Numbered from the stretch's first letter, positions 8,816 through 18,574 are shown. The stretch is 64,000 nucleotides of DNA from an uncultured SAR86 cluster bacterium (GCA_902602185.1 CACKPV010000001.1:296785-360784); one strand, 5' to 3'. Translations and numbers: made by a program. Notes: generated from the sequence alone by a model not told the origin.

Positions 8816-9469
8816 ATGACAAGACAGGAGCGGGCATTAATAGTTGAAAGGATTTTGCATAAGCAATATCCTAGACCACCTATCCCACTCAACCATCATG
8901 ATAATTTTTCTTTTTTAATTGCAGTACTCCTGTCAGCTCAATGCACCGATGAACGAGTAAATACCGTTACTCCAGAATTGTTTAAGACTGCTGCCACACC
9001 AAAGGCAATGAGTAAACTAAAAAGAGAGAAAATCTATCAAATTATCAAGCCCTGTGGACTGGGTCCTAAAAAATCAAAAGCAATTAAAAATCTTTCTAAA
9101 ATTCTTGTTAATAAATTTAACAGCAAAGTTCCATCGAATTTTGATGATCTTGAAAGTCTTCCCGGTGTAGGTCATAAAACTGCTTCGGTGATAATGTCTC
9201 AAGCATTTGGAGAGCCAGCTTTCCCCGTTGATACTCATATTCATAGGTTAGCTCAAAGGTGGGGATTATCCTCTGGAAAAAATGTTGTGCAAACAGAAAA
9301 AGATTTAAAAAAACTTTTTCATCCCAAGAAATGGAATGCTCTTCATTTGCAATTTATATTTTGGGGAAGAGAGTTTTGCCAAGCAAGAGATTGCTTTGGA
9401 TTAAAATGTAAAATATGCAAAAAAACTTTTCCATTGAGAAAAAAAAGTTTTAAACACAAAAGGCCATAG
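8816..9469 (+). CDS. nth: Endonuclease III (DNA glycosylase / AP lyase)
   Basis: Nth removes oxidised pyrimidines from DNA and nicks the resulting abasic site. The 217-residue product has the helix-hairpin-helix [10 protein letters not shown] with catalytic Lys121 and the catalytic Asp139 in VDTHIHRL. Near the C-terminus four cysteines at about 188, 193, 198 and 201 occupy the place of the 4Fe-4S cluster. Their spacing (C-x4-C-x4-C-x2-C) differs from the textbook C-x6-C-x2-C-x5-C of E. coli Nth. The gene is divergent from the LETM1-like gene and upstream of glyA. Its ATG at 8816 is the only good start. Confidence 0.94.
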   Translation: MTRQERALIVERILHKQYPRPPIPLNHHDNFSFLIAVLLSAQCTDERVNTVTPELFKTAATPKAMSKLKREKIYQIIKPCGLGPKKSKAIKNLSKILVNKFNSKVPSNFDDLESLPGVGHKTASVIMSQAFGEPAFPVDTHIHRLAQRWGLSSGKNVVQTEKDLKKLFHPKKWNALHLQFIFWGREFCQARDCFGLKCKICKKTFPLRKKSFKHKRP

Positions 9470-9507
9470 TTCATTTAAAATATGTTTTTCAAATCTTTAA
9501 AAGTTAT

Positions 9508-10779
9508 ATGATGAAATCAGATCCCATCTTTTCAAACCCTCAAGATATCAGTGAGTACGATAGTGAGCTATGGGACAGTCTCCAACTTGAAGAGCAGCGT
9601 CAAGAAGAGCACATTGAATTAATTGCTTCAGAAAATTATACATCTCAGAGAATACTTGATGCACAAGGATCAATATTAACAAATAAATATGCAGAGGGCT
9701 ACCCAAGTAAAAGATACTATGGTGGTTGTGAACATGTTGACCTTGCAGAGAATCTTGCAATAGAGAGAGCAAAGAAATTATTCGGCGCAGCTTATGCAAA
9801 TGTTCAGCCTCATTCAGGGTCATCGGCAAATGCAGCAGCATTTTTAGCTTTATTAGAACCTAATGATTCAATTTTGGGTATGAGTCTTGATCAAGGGGGA
9901 CATCTTACGCATGGATCAAAAGTGAACTTTTCAGGTAAAAATTATCAATCTTTCCAGTATGGTCTTCACCCAGAAACTTATGATATTCACTACGATCAAG
10001 TTGCGGATTTAGCACAACAGCATAAACCAAAAGTGATAATTGCAGGATTCTCAGCTTTCTCGGGTATTATTGATTGGAAAATTTTTAGAGAAATTGCTGA
10101 TAGTATTAATGCTTACTTACTTGTAGATATGGCTCACATATCTGGTTTGGTTGCTGCTGGAGTTTATCCGTCTCCAGTTCCTTACGCAGATGTAGTAACT
10201 TCTACAACTCATAAGACATTGAGGGGGCCCAGATCAGGTATTATTTTAGCTAGGGAAAATGAAGATATTCACAAAAAATTAAATTCAGCTGTCTTTCCTG
10301 GTTCTCAAGGTGGGCCACTAATGCATGTCATAGCTGCAAAAGCACTTTGTTTTAAAGAGGCATTAGAACCCTCATTTAAAGACTATATGCTGCAAGTTGT
10401 TACAAATGCGAAAACTATGTGTGATGCTTTTTTAAAAAGAGATATAAACATTGTAGGTGGGCATACTGAAAATCATATGTTATTAGTAGATCTTCGTGAT
10501 AAAAATGTTACCGGCAAGGATTGTGAGAACACTCTGGGATCTGCAAATATTACCGTTAATAAGAATGCTGTTCCCAATGATCCACAATCACCTTTTGTGA
10601 CTTCAGGTATGAGACTGGGAACTCCCGCAGTCACAACAAGAGGTTTTAAAGAAACAGAAATAAATCAAATTAGTAATTGGATTTGCGACATTGTTTTAGA
10701 TATTAATAATGAAAAATTAATAAGGGAAGTTAAAGAAGAGGTTATTGAACTTTGTAAAGAATTTCCAGTGTATAAATAA
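9508..10779 (+). CDS. glyA: Serine hydroxymethyltransferase
   Basis: GlyA interconverts serine and glycine with transfer of a one-carbon unit to tetrahydrofolate, using pyridoxal phosphate. The 423-residue sequence is full length. It has [40 protein letters not shown] and the PLP-binding Lys236 in [13 protein letters not shown]. It is directly followed by nrdR: the last base of glyA and the first of nrdR coincide (TAATG). The glyA-nrdR-ribD order is common in Proteobacteria. It also feeds the folate pool used by purU and the DmdA/MTHFR-like pair further along. Confidence 0.97.
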   Translation: MMKSDPIFSNPQDISEYDSELWDSLQLEEQRQEEHIELIASENYTSQRILDAQGSILTNKYAEGYPSKRYYGGCEHVDLAENLAIERAKKLFGAAYANVQPHSGSSANAAAFLALLEPNDSILGMSLDQGGHLTHGSKVNFSGKNYQSFQYGLHPETYDIHYDQVADLAQQHKPKVIIAGFSAFSGIIDWKIFREIADSINAYLLVDMAHISGLVAAGVYPSPVPYADVVTSTTHKTLRGPRSGIILARENEDIHKKLNSAVFPGSQGGPLMHVIAAKALCFKEALEPSFKDYMLQVVTNAKTMCDAFLKRDINIVGGHTENHMLLVDLRDKNVTGKDCENTLGSANITVNKNAVPNDPQSPFVTSGMRLGTPAVTTRGFKETEINQISNWICDIVLDINNEKLIREVKEEVIELCKEFPVYK

Positions 10780-11258
10780 TGTTTTGTCCGTTTTGTCAGG
10801 CTGAAGCAACAAAAGTGGTTGATTCTCGCGTCTTTGCAGATGGATCACAAATTAGAAGAAGAAGAGAGTGTGAAGTTTGTAATGCAAGATTTACCACATT
10901 TGAAGTGGCTGACCTTGCTTTACCAAAAATAATTAAGAATGATGGGAAAAGACAAACCTTTAATGGTTCTAAATTAAAAAAAGGGATGTTAAGAGCACTT
11001 GAAAAAAGACCTTTATCATCAGAAAAGACAGATGCTTTATTTTCAAAAATTCTCAATCAAATAAGGTTTTTAGGAGAAAAGGAAATACACTCAAGAAAGG
11101 TTGGTGAAATAATGATGAATGCGCTTAAAGAAGTTGACTCTGTTGCTTATGTTCGTTTTGCCTCGGTTTATAGAGATTTTCAAGATATAAGTGACTTTTC
11201 TGAGGAAATAAAATCATTAAATCAGGAATCTAAAAATACTTCCAAAAAGAAAAAGTGA
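10779..11258 (+). CDS. nrdR: Transcriptional repressor NrdR
   Basis: NrdR represses ribonucleotide reductase genes in response to ATP/dATP. The 159-residue product has the expected N-terminal zinc ribbon with cysteines at 3, 6, 31 and 34 (FCPFC ... CEVC). The basic stretch RRRREC is present, then an ATP-cone domain starting at LPKIIKNDGKRQTF. It overlaps glyA by one base and ribD by four bases, so glyA-nrdR-ribD-ribBX-ribH-nusB look like one transcript. Confidence 0.97.
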   Translation: MFCPFCQAEATKVVDSRVFADGSQIRRRRECEVCNARFTTFEVADLALPKIIKNDGKRQTFNGSKLKKGMLRALEKRPLSSEKTDALFSKILNQIRFLGEKEIHSRKVGEIMMNALKEVDSVAYVRFASVYRDFQDISDFSEEIKSLNQESKNTSKKKK

Positions 11259-12274
11259 ATCACCAAAAGTATATGGAATTTGCAGTTGCTCTAGCTGCTA
11301 AAGGAAAATTTACAGCAAAACCAAATCCGGTAGTTGGCTGTGTAATAGTTAATAATAATGAAATTGTAGGTCAAGGCTATCATCAGAATTATGGAGGGAA
11401 TCATGCTGAAATAAATGCTATTAATTCTGTTTATAAAAAATATAAGAAAGCAAAAGATATACTCAAAGAATCAACTTTGTTTTGCACCCTCGAACCTTGC
11501 AATCATGATGGCAAAACACCACCATGTACAAATGCTATAATACAATCAGGAATAAAGAATATTATTATCGGTGCTATTGATCCAAATCCCAAAGTAAGTG
11601 GAACGGGTATTAATAAACTTATTCAACATGGTCTTCAAGTGCAATCCGGAGTTTGTGAGAGTCTAGTCGAAGATCAAAATAAATTTTTTTTCTTTAGGCA
11701 TAGAAAAAAAAGACCATTTATAACTCTAAAAATTGCTGCGTCAAAAGATGGTAAGGCTTTCCTTCAAAACTCAGATGAGAGAACTATCATTACATCACCA
11801 GAAGCAAGAGCAGATGTTCAATTAATAAGGGCAGAATATGACAGTATTCTTACTGGGGGCAATACATTGCGTAAAGATAATCCCAAAATGAATGCACGAG
11901 TTGAATTCAATGTTAATCAACCACAAAAAATACTTCTGAGTACTGAAATACATTCAAAAAAATATGAATTCTTTAAAAATAATGATGTTTTAATATTTAA
12001 CGGTAAAAATGTGTCAATAAATTCAATAATTAAAAAACTATCAGCTTCAGAAATAAACTCTATTCTAGTTGAAGCTGGACCTAAATTAGTGAATGCATTC
12101 CTAAAAACAAGCCTTGTTGATCAAGTAATTTATTTTGAAGCTCCTCATAATCTTGGCAGTCATGGTATGCCTTGGTTTGACACTGATAATTATCTTGAAT
12201 TAAATGGTTTTCAAAGAAGTTCCAGTAGTAGAATAGGGCCAGATAAAAAAATTATTTTCAGTAAAAATGATTAA
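11255..12274 (+). CDS. ribD: Bifunctional diaminohydroxyphosphoribosylaminopyrimidine deaminase / 5-amino-6-(5-phosphoribosylamino)uracil reductase
   Basis: RibD carries out the second and third steps of riboflavin synthesis, deamination and then NADPH-dependent sugar reduction. The deaminase domain shows zinc ligands HAE (50-52) and PCNHDGKTPPC (Cys82 and Cys91). The reductase domain follows from about residue 150 (ITLKIAASKDGKAF, IRAEYDSILTGGNTLRKDNP). At 339 residues it is a little shorter than the usual 360-370. Translation begins at GTG 11255 inside the nrdR stop region (GTGA). An in-frame ATG six codons later is an alternative. ribBX follows with an eight-base overlap. Confidence 0.95.
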   Translation: MNHQKYMEFAVALAAKGKFTAKPNPVVGCVIVNNNEIVGQGYHQNYGGNHAEINAINSVYKKYKKAKDILKESTLFCTLEPCNHDGKTPPCTNAIIQSGIKNIIIGAIDPNPKVSGTGINKLIQHGLQVQSGVCESLVEDQNKFFFFRHRKKRPFITLKIAASKDGKAFLQNSDERTIITSPEARADVQLIRAEYDSILTGGNTLRKDNPKMNARVEFNVNQPQKILLSTEIHSKKYEFFKNNDVLIFNGKNVSINSIIKKLSASEINSILVEAGPKLVNAFLKTSLVDQVIYFEAPHNLGSHGMPWFDTDNYLELNGFQRSSSSRIGPDKKIIFSKND

Positions 12275-13346
12275 GAGTAATATACAAGACATAGTTAAGG
12301 ATCTTGGGCTAGGCAAGGTAGTTATCATCGTAGATGATGAAGATAGAGAAAATGAGGGTGACTTAGTATGTGCAGCAGAGCTTGTCACAGCAGATATTGT
12401 TAATTTTATGGCGAAATATGGCAGAGGGTTAATCTGTTTAACCCTAACTAAAGAAAAGTGTCGAGAACTTGATTTGAAGCAAATGACTTCCTCCAACGAA
12501 TCCTCAAATAAAACAGCATTTACGGTTTCAATCGAGGCAAAAGATGGGATCACAACTGGTATTTCTGCTCAAGATAGGGCTACTACTATTCTTGCTGCAG
12601 TCCATCCAGAAGCAACTGCTGATGACATAGCACAACCAGGTCATGTGTTTCCACTGGAGGCAATGGATGGTGGAGTCCTGGCAAGAGCAGGACATACTGA
12701 AGCGTCATGTGATCTTGCAAAATTATCAGGTTTATCACCATCAGGAGTGATTTGTGAAATTATGAATGATGATGGCTCAATGGCAAGAAGAGACGACCTT
12801 GAAATGTTTGCTAAAAAACATGATTTAAAAATAGGGACAATCGCAGATCTTATTGATTTTAGATTATCTCAAGAAACCACCATTAAAGAGATTGAAAAAA
12901 GGAAAGTGGACACAGATTTTGGGGAATTTGAATTGCACATCTGGGAAGACATATTAGATCAAAATTATCATTTCTCTTTATCAAAAGGGTTAAATGAAGG
13001 TGTAGAAAATCCTCTGGTTCGTGTCCAAACTCAAAGTGTTTTGCAGGATACTTTGGGCATCAAGGAACTGGGCAAGAAATGGTCAGTCAGGCAATCTTTA
13101 AAAAAAATTGCACAAGAAGATGCAGGTGTACTTGTTCTAATAAATCATCGAGATGCAAGTTCATATTGGTTATCTCTTCTTAAGGGAAAAGAGTTAACTA
13201 AAAAAAGTAGAAGGGTTATTGGAGCTGGCTCACAAATATTGAGAGCTCTTGGATTAAAAAAAATCAGGGTCTTGGGAACACCAACTAAATATAATAATTT
13301 ATCTGGATTTAACATAGAAATTACAAGTTTTGAAAATGAAAGATAG
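12267..13346 (+). CDS. ribB: RibBX: 3,4-dihydroxy-2-butanone-4-phosphate synthase with degenerate GTP cyclohydrolase II-like domain
   Basis: The N-terminal domain (about residues 1-200) is a complete DHBP synthase, which makes the four-carbon unit of riboflavin from ribulose 5-phosphate. Motifs DDEDRENEGD (23-32), the RAGHTEAS segment (140-147) and the metal-binding acidic loop are intact. The C-terminal half aligns in position with GTP cyclohydrolase II, keeping PLVRVQTQ and a phosphate-loop-like end, but it contains no cysteine at all. The three zinc-binding cysteines and their glycine-rich loop, needed for GTP hydrolysis, are therefore gone. This matches the RibBX class described in Proteobacteria rather than a true RibBA. 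An active RibA must be encoded elsewhere. It overlaps ribD and ribH. Confidence 0.9.
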   Translation: MIKSNIQDIVKDLGLGKVVIIVDDEDRENEGDLVCAAELVTADIVNFMAKYGRGLICLTLTKEKCRELDLKQMTSSNESSNKTAFTVSIEAKDGITTGISAQDRATTILAAVHPEATADDIAQPGHVFPLEAMDGGVLARAGHTEASCDLAKLSGLSPSGVICEIMNDDGSMARRDDLEMFAKKHDLKIGTIADLIDFRLSQETTIKEIEKRKVDTDFGEFELHIWEDILDQNYHFSLSKGLNEGVENPLVRVQTQSVLQDTLGIKELGKKWSVRQSLKKIAQEDAGVLVLINHRDASSYWLSLLKGKELTKKSRRVIGAGSQILRALGLKKIRVLGTPTKYNNLSGFNIEITSFENER

Positions 13347-13830
13347 AAGAGCTATATTCATAATTTCCTCTGATTGGTATTCAGACTACATTTCTTCAAT
13401 GGAAAAGGCTGCATTATCTATTTTAGATAAAAAGAAACCAGTTTTTGAATTTAAAAGATTCTCTGTTCCTGGATCATTAGAAATTGCACCATTTGCAAAA
13501 CATGTATTAAATGAATATAGGTATCCATTAAATACACCTGTAGGCATTTTTTGCCTTGGGATAGTAATAAGGGGTCAGACTTCTCATTATGATCTTGTCT
13601 CCAACGAAGTATTCAGATCAATAGGTGAATTATCTATGACTTTCCCAAATATTGCTGTTATCAATAATGTGTTGTGTGTGGAAAATGAAGCACAACTTAA
13701 AGATCGACTCATTAAAAATACTAAGAGTAATGCGAGGGGAATGCTTGGGTTAATAAAAGAAAAGAAGCTTGCAATTAACAAAAAATCTTTTGGTTTAAAT
13801 GTACTCAAAACTAATCTTGATAAATTATGA
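13330..13830 (+). CDS. ribH: 6,7-dimethyl-8-ribityllumazine synthase
   Basis: RibH condenses the pyrimidine product of RibD with the DHBP made by RibB, giving lumazine, the direct riboflavin precursor. The 166-residue protein has RFSVPGSLEIAPFAK near residue 42 and the diagnostic GIVIRGQTSHYDLV near 81, with the catalytic His. The later region, usually PVxFGVLT, reads IAVINNVLCVEN, which is more divergent than normal. It overlaps ribBX by 17 bases; a second in-frame ATG six bases on (13336) would shorten the overlap. Riboflavin synthase (ribE), the next enzyme, is not in this block. Confidence 0.93.
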   Translation: MKMKDRRAIFIISSDWYSDYISSMEKAALSILDKKKPVFEFKRFSVPGSLEIAPFAKHVLNEYRYPLNTPVGIFCLGIVIRGQTSHYDLVSNEVFRSIGELSMTFPNIAVINNVLCVENEAQLKDRLIKNTKSNARGMLGLIKEKKLAINKKSFGLNVLKTNLDKL

Positions 13831-13839
13831 GACTTCTTC

Positions 13840-14247
13840 ATGAAGAATCTAGCAAAGCATAAAAAAAATATCCAAACTAGAGAAATTTCAGTACAAGCTA
13901 TCTATCAACTCCTCTTTGACAACACAATCTCCACAAAAAAAATTATCAAGCAATTCCAGGAAGAAAATTCTCCAAAAAGAGTCAATTTTCAAATGTTCTC
14001 TTCATATGTTCAAGAAATAAAAAATAAAGAATCTTATTTAAATGCAATTTTTGAAAAACTTGAGATAAATGATATCGATCTTATCGATAAGGCAATTATA
14101 TTTTTGGGGATTATCGAACTTGAACAAGAAAAGTTTCCAAAAGAGGTTACCTTTGACGAATGCATAAGGCTAGCAAGGAAATTTTCAAATCCTGAATCTT
14201 ATAAGTTTATAAACGCTTGTCTTGATAAATTTTCTAAATTGAATTAA
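13840..14247 (+). CDS. nusB: Transcription antitermination protein NusB
   Basis: NusB binds BoxA RNA with ribosomal protein S10 and supports rRNA transcription antitermination. The 135-residue, mostly helical product shows REISVQAIYQLLFDN near the N-terminus and the conserved ELEQEKFPKEVTFDECIRLARKFSNPESYKFINACLDKF pattern near the end (EL.....P..V.ineai.lak.f......FvNgvLd). It closes the riboflavin operon, starting nine bases after ribH, as in many Gammaproteobacteria. Its 3' end overlaps the convergent DUF3604 gene by 14 bases. Confidence 0.94.
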   Translation: MKNLAKHKKNIQTREISVQAIYQLLFDNTISTKKIIKQFQEENSPKRVNFQMFSSYVQEIKNKESYLNAIFEKLEINDIDLIDKAIIFLGIIELEQEKFPKEVTFDECIRLARKFSNPESYKFINACLDKFSKLN

Positions 14248-16477
14248 CAAAAATTGGGCTTGACCATGCCTGGGCATTACTTTTAGCTAAGCAATCTCCT
14301 CTATTTTGTTCATGTCCAGCTCGACAAATAGTAGTCTTAATGCATTCACCATCAGCATTAAATTCACAACCTAATGGGTCTGCACCAATTATATTTGATG
14401 CTTCCTCGATAACACGAACATAATAAACTGCATCTCTTTTTTGGCTTTCAAAATCTTCATCAATAAAGCGAAATTCACAAATAGATTTGTTACAGTTAAA
14501 ACTTTTCCACTTATCAAAGATTAATTCATTGATTGATTCATTTTCATAAGATTGAGGTAAAATCTTCACAACTTCTATCCTTTCGATAATCTTCCTTTCA
14601 GAAGATGGGTTGTAACATTCACTATTGCAAATTTCTTCCAATCTATCCTTGCCCAGCATGTTGTCACTATAATCGGGGCAACCGGGTTTTTGTTTAAATG
14701 AACCAGCAGTTTTGACCGTAAAAACAGGAGATTTATCAGTGTTAAACTCAGAACCCATGGGATAAATGTCCTCATCGTGATTGGCATTGAACCATAAGAG
14801 TATTCTCGTCCCAGTAGTTGCATAGACTTCTCTTCTATCCAGTGAATCCCAAATATCTTCCCTTGATTTAGATTCTGAATGGGTTGCCACAAGACCTCCA
14901 GTCATAAAATAAGCACTTTGTCTCTCAAGATCTGTTAGCCCTGTAAAACTTGAAGAATCAAGAACTTGTTCACGTGGTCTCATGTATGGTTTTAATTTTC
15001 CTCTTGGTAAATCCAAATTATTCAACCATTCGACTGTTGCATTAGAAAAGCCATATGCTTCAGTATTTTGATTCCTATCAATTTGTTTATAACCTGTTCC
15101 AGGTCTTGCGCCATGATTATCACTTGAACCAATAAAACCTGCTTTAATTCTATTTTTTATTCCGGGTTTGCTGAAGTCAGTCATAGCTAATATGTATTGG
15201 GCTGACCCTAAAGGCCTGTAATTAAATGCAGGTAAATAACAATCATTACACTGACCAGCATTTAAAAAGTCATCTGGTTCTGTTTCCCTAACTGCCATAA
15301 ATCCACCCGCTCCCATCAAGGCTGCGTTCTTCTTAGTAATTCGAACTAATTCATCACATTCGCTTGCTCTCATTCCTGAATCTTTGCAACGAGATTCCAT
15401 AATCTTTCCTGCTTGATGGCATGTTGGAATAAAATTACCGGAGGGTTCAGGACAATACGGGATGCCATCAGCATCGAGCAATGTATCATTCCATGTTCTA
15501 TATTCTTCATTATTTCCATGACCTGAAAAAATTTCAAAAAGGTTTTGCGTTTGTGGGTTATAAAAATCTTTTAATTGCTTTCTCCAATCAGCATTTGGTG
15601 GAGTATAAAACCCCCAGGTGGTCCCGTGTGGAATAACCATATAGGGAGTTTCCCAATCATCCAGTTTATCGGTTAACTCTTTTGGATCATTTGCTATTTC
15701 AATGCAATTTACATCAAGGTCTCTTGAGGATTCAGCCTCTGGGCACTGAGGCACTAACCCAACTTCTTCAATAAATTTTTGAAAATTAATAATCCTCTCT
15801 CTATTTTTAAAATCAACAATTGCAGGAAAAATTGTTGTTCGCATTGGGAGTCCTATTTGCATAAACTCACTTGCAATACCTCCTGCTGCGATAGGCCTGG
15901 GAGGCACTTTATCAACATTTCGCTCTCGGAAAATAATATTTTTGTGCCCAAAGTGCTTTTGATAATCTTGATTAACTTGCGTCCATTCATAACCTAAAAA
16001 TGATATGAGGTCATTTGATCCGTTAGAGAGATCATTACATTGATTAATGCTATCAATAGTTTCCCGCCATTTTCTCGGTGTTAATGCTTCAGCATGATCA
16101 TTGATAGACCAAAAATCTAAAGCTGAACAGTATCTTGCATAATCACAAGCATCGCCGATTGGTGATGCTCCTGTGCCATTGAGGTAAGGTAAAGAAAACA
16201 AAAAGGCATCTGTTGAATATGTTGTATGGACATGGAGATCACCAAAAAGTATCTGTTTATCTGTTTCCACAGTTAATTTAGTCTTTACCTTATCAACTTC
16301 CTGAACTCTGTCTTTAATAACTGATTGAGGCACTGCCTCCCCAGTAATTTTTCCAGGTCCTTCCAATGATCCTAGTTGCTTCGTATAAATTAAGAGAACA
16401 TAAGTGGAGAGTGACAGAAAAAGTGAGGCTAAAAGCAACAAAACAACTTTCTTGTATGAAAGACCCCTCTTAAACAT
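14234..16477 (-). CDS. DUF3604 family exported protein with PHP-like metal site
   Basis: The product is about 747 residues, with an N-terminal membrane segment (VVLLLLASLFLSLSTYVLLIY) that is a signal anchor or uncleaved signal. It then has the DUF3604 core: FGDLHVHTTYSTDAF near the start, DFWSINDHAEALTP, and GFIGSSDNHGARPGTGY further on. These histidine/aspartate motifs resemble the metal site of PHP-type phosphoesterases. Family members are common in marine heterotrophs and their reaction is unestablished; a periplasmic hydrolase is inferred. I chose ATG 16477 over an upstream TTG at 16519 because the TTG would place a non-hydrophobic leader before the signal and overlap purA by 35 bases. 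The gene starts seven bases after the purA stop and converges on nusB. Confidence 0.82.
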   Translation of the reverse strand: MFKRGLSYKKVVLLLLASLFLSLSTYVLLIYTKQLGSLEGPGKITGEAVPQSVIKDRVQEVDKVKTKLTVETDKQILFGDLHVHTTYSTDAFLFSLPYLNGTGASPIGDACDYARYCSALDFWSINDHAEALTPRKWRETIDSINQCNDLSNGSNDLISFLGYEWTQVNQDYQKHFGHKNIIFRERNVDKVPPRPIAAGGIASEFMQIGLPMRTTIFPAIVDFKNRERIINFQKFIEEVGLVPQCPEAESSRDLDVNCIEIANDPKELTDKLDDWETPYMVIPHGTTWGFYTPPNADWRKQLKDFYNPQTQNLFEIFSGHGNNEEYRTWNDTLLDADGIPYCPEPSGNFIPTCHQAGKIMESRCKDSGMRASECDELVRITKKNAALMGAGGFMAVRETEPDDFLNAGQCNDCYLPAFNYRPLGSAQYILAMTDFSKPGIKNRIKAGFIGSSDNHGARPGTGYKQIDRNQNTEAYGFSNATVEWLNNLDLPRGKLKPYMRPREQVLDSSSFTGLTDLERQSAYFMTGGLVATHSESKSREDIWDSLDRREVYATTGTRILLWFNANHDEDIYPMGSEFNTDKSPVFTVKTAGSFKQKPGCPDYSDNMLGKDRLEEICNSECYNPSSERKIIERIEVVKILPQSYENESINELIFDKWKSFNCNKSICEFRFIDEDFESQKRDAVYYVRVIEEASNIIGADPLGCEFNADGECIKTTICRAGHEQNRGDCLAKSNAQAWSSPIFVNSI

Positions 16478-16484
16478 TTCTAAA

Positions 16485-17702
16485 TTATATATAAATGCTC
16501 TGATCTCTTGAAGGTCCAATTGAGAGAATGCTAACTTTGGTTTTAGTAAAATCTTGAATAAAGGATATATATTCTTTTAACTTTTGGGGTAAATCATCAT
16601 ATTTCTTTATTTGAGATGTATTTTGCATCCAACCATCAAACCTTTTATATATCGGTTTATTGTCTTTGTAGTCAATACAAAGATTTATTTCCTCAAAACT
16701 ATCAAGAATATCAATCTTCGTAAGACATAATGAATCAACAGAATTCAAAAAAATTGCTTTTTTGAGTAATACAAGATCCAGCCAACCACAGCGTCTTGGT
16801 CTTCCAGTTGTTGCTCCGAATTCATTTCCTCGAGACGAAATCTCTTTGAGAATCTGATCAAAAACTTCAGTGGGAAATGGCCCTTCTCCGACTCTTGTTG
16901 CATAAGCTTTAGATATTCCAATTACTTTATCAATACTTTTAGGGCCAATGCCTAATCCAGTTGATACACCCCCTGCGGTAGTACTGGATGAGGTTACATA
17001 GGGATAGGTTCCATGATCGATATCTAAAAACGTACCTTGAGCACCTTCAAATAATAAGCTGTGATTTGATTCATGCCATTCTTGAATAAGTTCAGAAATG
17101 TCAGCAGAGTATTTTTTATAAAAATTTTTAAACCTTAATAATGAATCCAGAGTCTTTTGAGGATCACAAGGTTTTGATTTATGTAAATGTACCAAAATCT
17201 TGTTATGAACCTCTAGCAGGTTATTTACTTTTTTCTCAAGTGCAGCACTATCATTCAAATCACCGAATCTAATTGCTCTTCTTCCAACTTTATCTTCATA
17301 AGCAGGCCCTATACCCCGACCAGTAGTTCCAATTGATTCTTTTTTATCTCTAACCTTATCAATCAGAATATGGCTTGGAAGAATTAAAGGGCAGTTATTA
17401 CTGATAAATAATCTGTTTTCAAGGGAGATACCCATTTTGCTCAATTTTGAAAGTTCTTCACTTAATGCTTCCAGTGATAGAACAACACCATTACCAATTA
17501 CACATTTAATTTCAGGATGAAGCACACCGGATGGTATAAGGTGTAAAACGGTTGTAATATCATTAACTTTTAGAGTATGACCAGCATTATGACCACCTTG
17601 AAAACGGCAAACTGCATAAGCATTTTCACTCAGAACATCAACAATTTTGCCTTTTCCCTCGTCACCCCATTGCAGTCCAAGAACAAGGGTGTTTTGGTGC
17701 AT
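16485..17702 (-). CDS. purA: Adenylosuccinate synthetase
   Basis: PurA converts IMP and aspartate to adenylosuccinate with GTP, the first committed step to AMP. The 405-residue protein, slightly shorter than the usual 430, has the P-loop-like GDEGKGK (13-19), the catalytic QGGHNAGHT near 35-43 and the switch-like GTTGRGIGPAYEDKVGRR. GATTGRPRRCGWLDLV and TKIDILDSFEEI follow. It starts two bases after the hflC stop, keeping the gammaproteobacterial order hflK-hflC-purA. Confidence 0.97.
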   Translation of the reverse strand: MHQNTLVLGLQWGDEGKGKIVDVLSENAYAVCRFQGGHNAGHTLKVNDITTVLHLIPSGVLHPEIKCVIGNGVVLSLEALSEELSKLSKMGISLENRLFISNNCPLILPSHILIDKVRDKKESIGTTGRGIGPAYEDKVGRRAIRFGDLNDSAALEKKVNNLLEVHNKILVHLHKSKPCDPQKTLDSLLRFKNFYKKYSADISELIQEWHESNHSLLFEGAQGTFLDIDHGTYPYVTSSSTTAGGVSTGLGIGPKSIDKVIGISKAYATRVGEGPFPTEVFDQILKEISSRGNEFGATTGRPRRCGWLDLVLLKKAIFLNSVDSLCLTKIDILDSFEEINLCIDYKDNKPIYKRFDGWMQNTSQIKKYDDLPQKLKEYISFIQDFTKTKVSILSIGPSRDQSIYI

Positions 17703-17704
17703 TA

Positions 17705-18574
17705 TTATTCGTCGCCCAGTGATTTATTTAAGTATTGAAAAAAATCAGAGTCTGAATCGATCAGCATGACATCACTTTTGCTTTGAAAAGTTTCTGTGTA
17801 GGCTTTAATGCTCCTTGTAAATTCATAAAACTCAGGGTCTTGTGAAAAAGCATTTGCATAAATTGCAGCTGATTGTGCATCTCCCTCTCCTCGAATTTGC
17901 TCCGCAAGTTTATAAGCTTCAGCAAGGATAACAACTTTATCTTTGTCTGCAATAGCAGTAATCTCTCTTGATATTTCTTTACCTTCTGATCGCAGTTCTT
18001 CAGCAAGTCTTTTTCTTTCTGTTCTCATTCGTTCGTAAACCGAATTACTTAATTCAGAAGGTAAGTCTATTCGTTTAATTCTAAAGTCAATAACTTCAAT
18101 ACCTAGATCAACAACTGATGAATCAAGGTTTTCTCTCATAATATTCATGAGTTCATCCCTTTCACCGGAAACAACTTCAGTTACAGTCCTTTTACCAAAT
18201 TGATTTTTAAGTTCAAATTCAGTCCTTTGACCAAGTAAATTATTCAGATTGATGAAGCTTCCACCAGTAGCTTTATAAAATAATAGAACATCTGTTATTT
18301 TGTACTTTACAAAAGAGTCAACAAGAAGATACTTACTTTCGACGGTCAATATTCTGTCAGGATCCTCATCTAGTGATCTAATTCGTGAATCAAACTTTTT
18401 TACTTCATGGATAATTGGTGCTTTCAAATGGAATCCAACTTCTACGTTGGGTCTGATTGCTTCACCAAATTGCAACACAATAGCCCTTTCTCTCTCATCA
18501 ACAATAAAAAAACTGTTAAAAATGAGACCAATTAATAACAGTGCGACTACTAAATATGATGGTTTAATATTCAT
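17705..18574 (-). CDS. hflC: HflC, SPFH-family regulator of FtsH protease
   Basis: HflC forms with HflK a large periplasmic/membrane cage around the FtsH protease. The 289-residue product has one N-terminal membrane helix (YLVVALLLIGLIFNSFFIV), the SPFH opening DERERAIVLQFGEAIRPNVEVGFHLKAP, a helical region with VYERMRTERKRLAEELRSEGKEISREI, and the conserved AIYANAFSQDPEFYEFTRSIKAY. Its ATG overlaps the hflK stop by one base. The pair is in the normal order upstream of purA. Confidence 0.96.
   Translation of the reverse strand: MNIKPSYLVVALLLIGLIFNSFFIVDERERAIVLQFGEAIRPNVEVGFHLKAPIIHEVKKFDSRIRSLDEDPDRILTVESKYLLVDSFVKYKITDVLLFYKATGGSFINLNNLLGQRTEFELKNQFGKRTVTEVVSGERDELMNIMRENLDSSVVDLGIEVIDFRIKRIDLPSELSNSVYERMRTERKRLAEELRSEGKEISREITAIADKDKVVILAEAYKLAEQIRGEGDAQSAAIYANAFSQDPEFYEFTRSIKAYTETFQSKSDVMLIDSDSDFFQYLNKSLGDE

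Noticed and set aside
11150-12300. FMN riboswitch for the riboflavin genes
   Set aside because: The rib genes overlap one another and nrdR, leaving no leader for a riboswitch.
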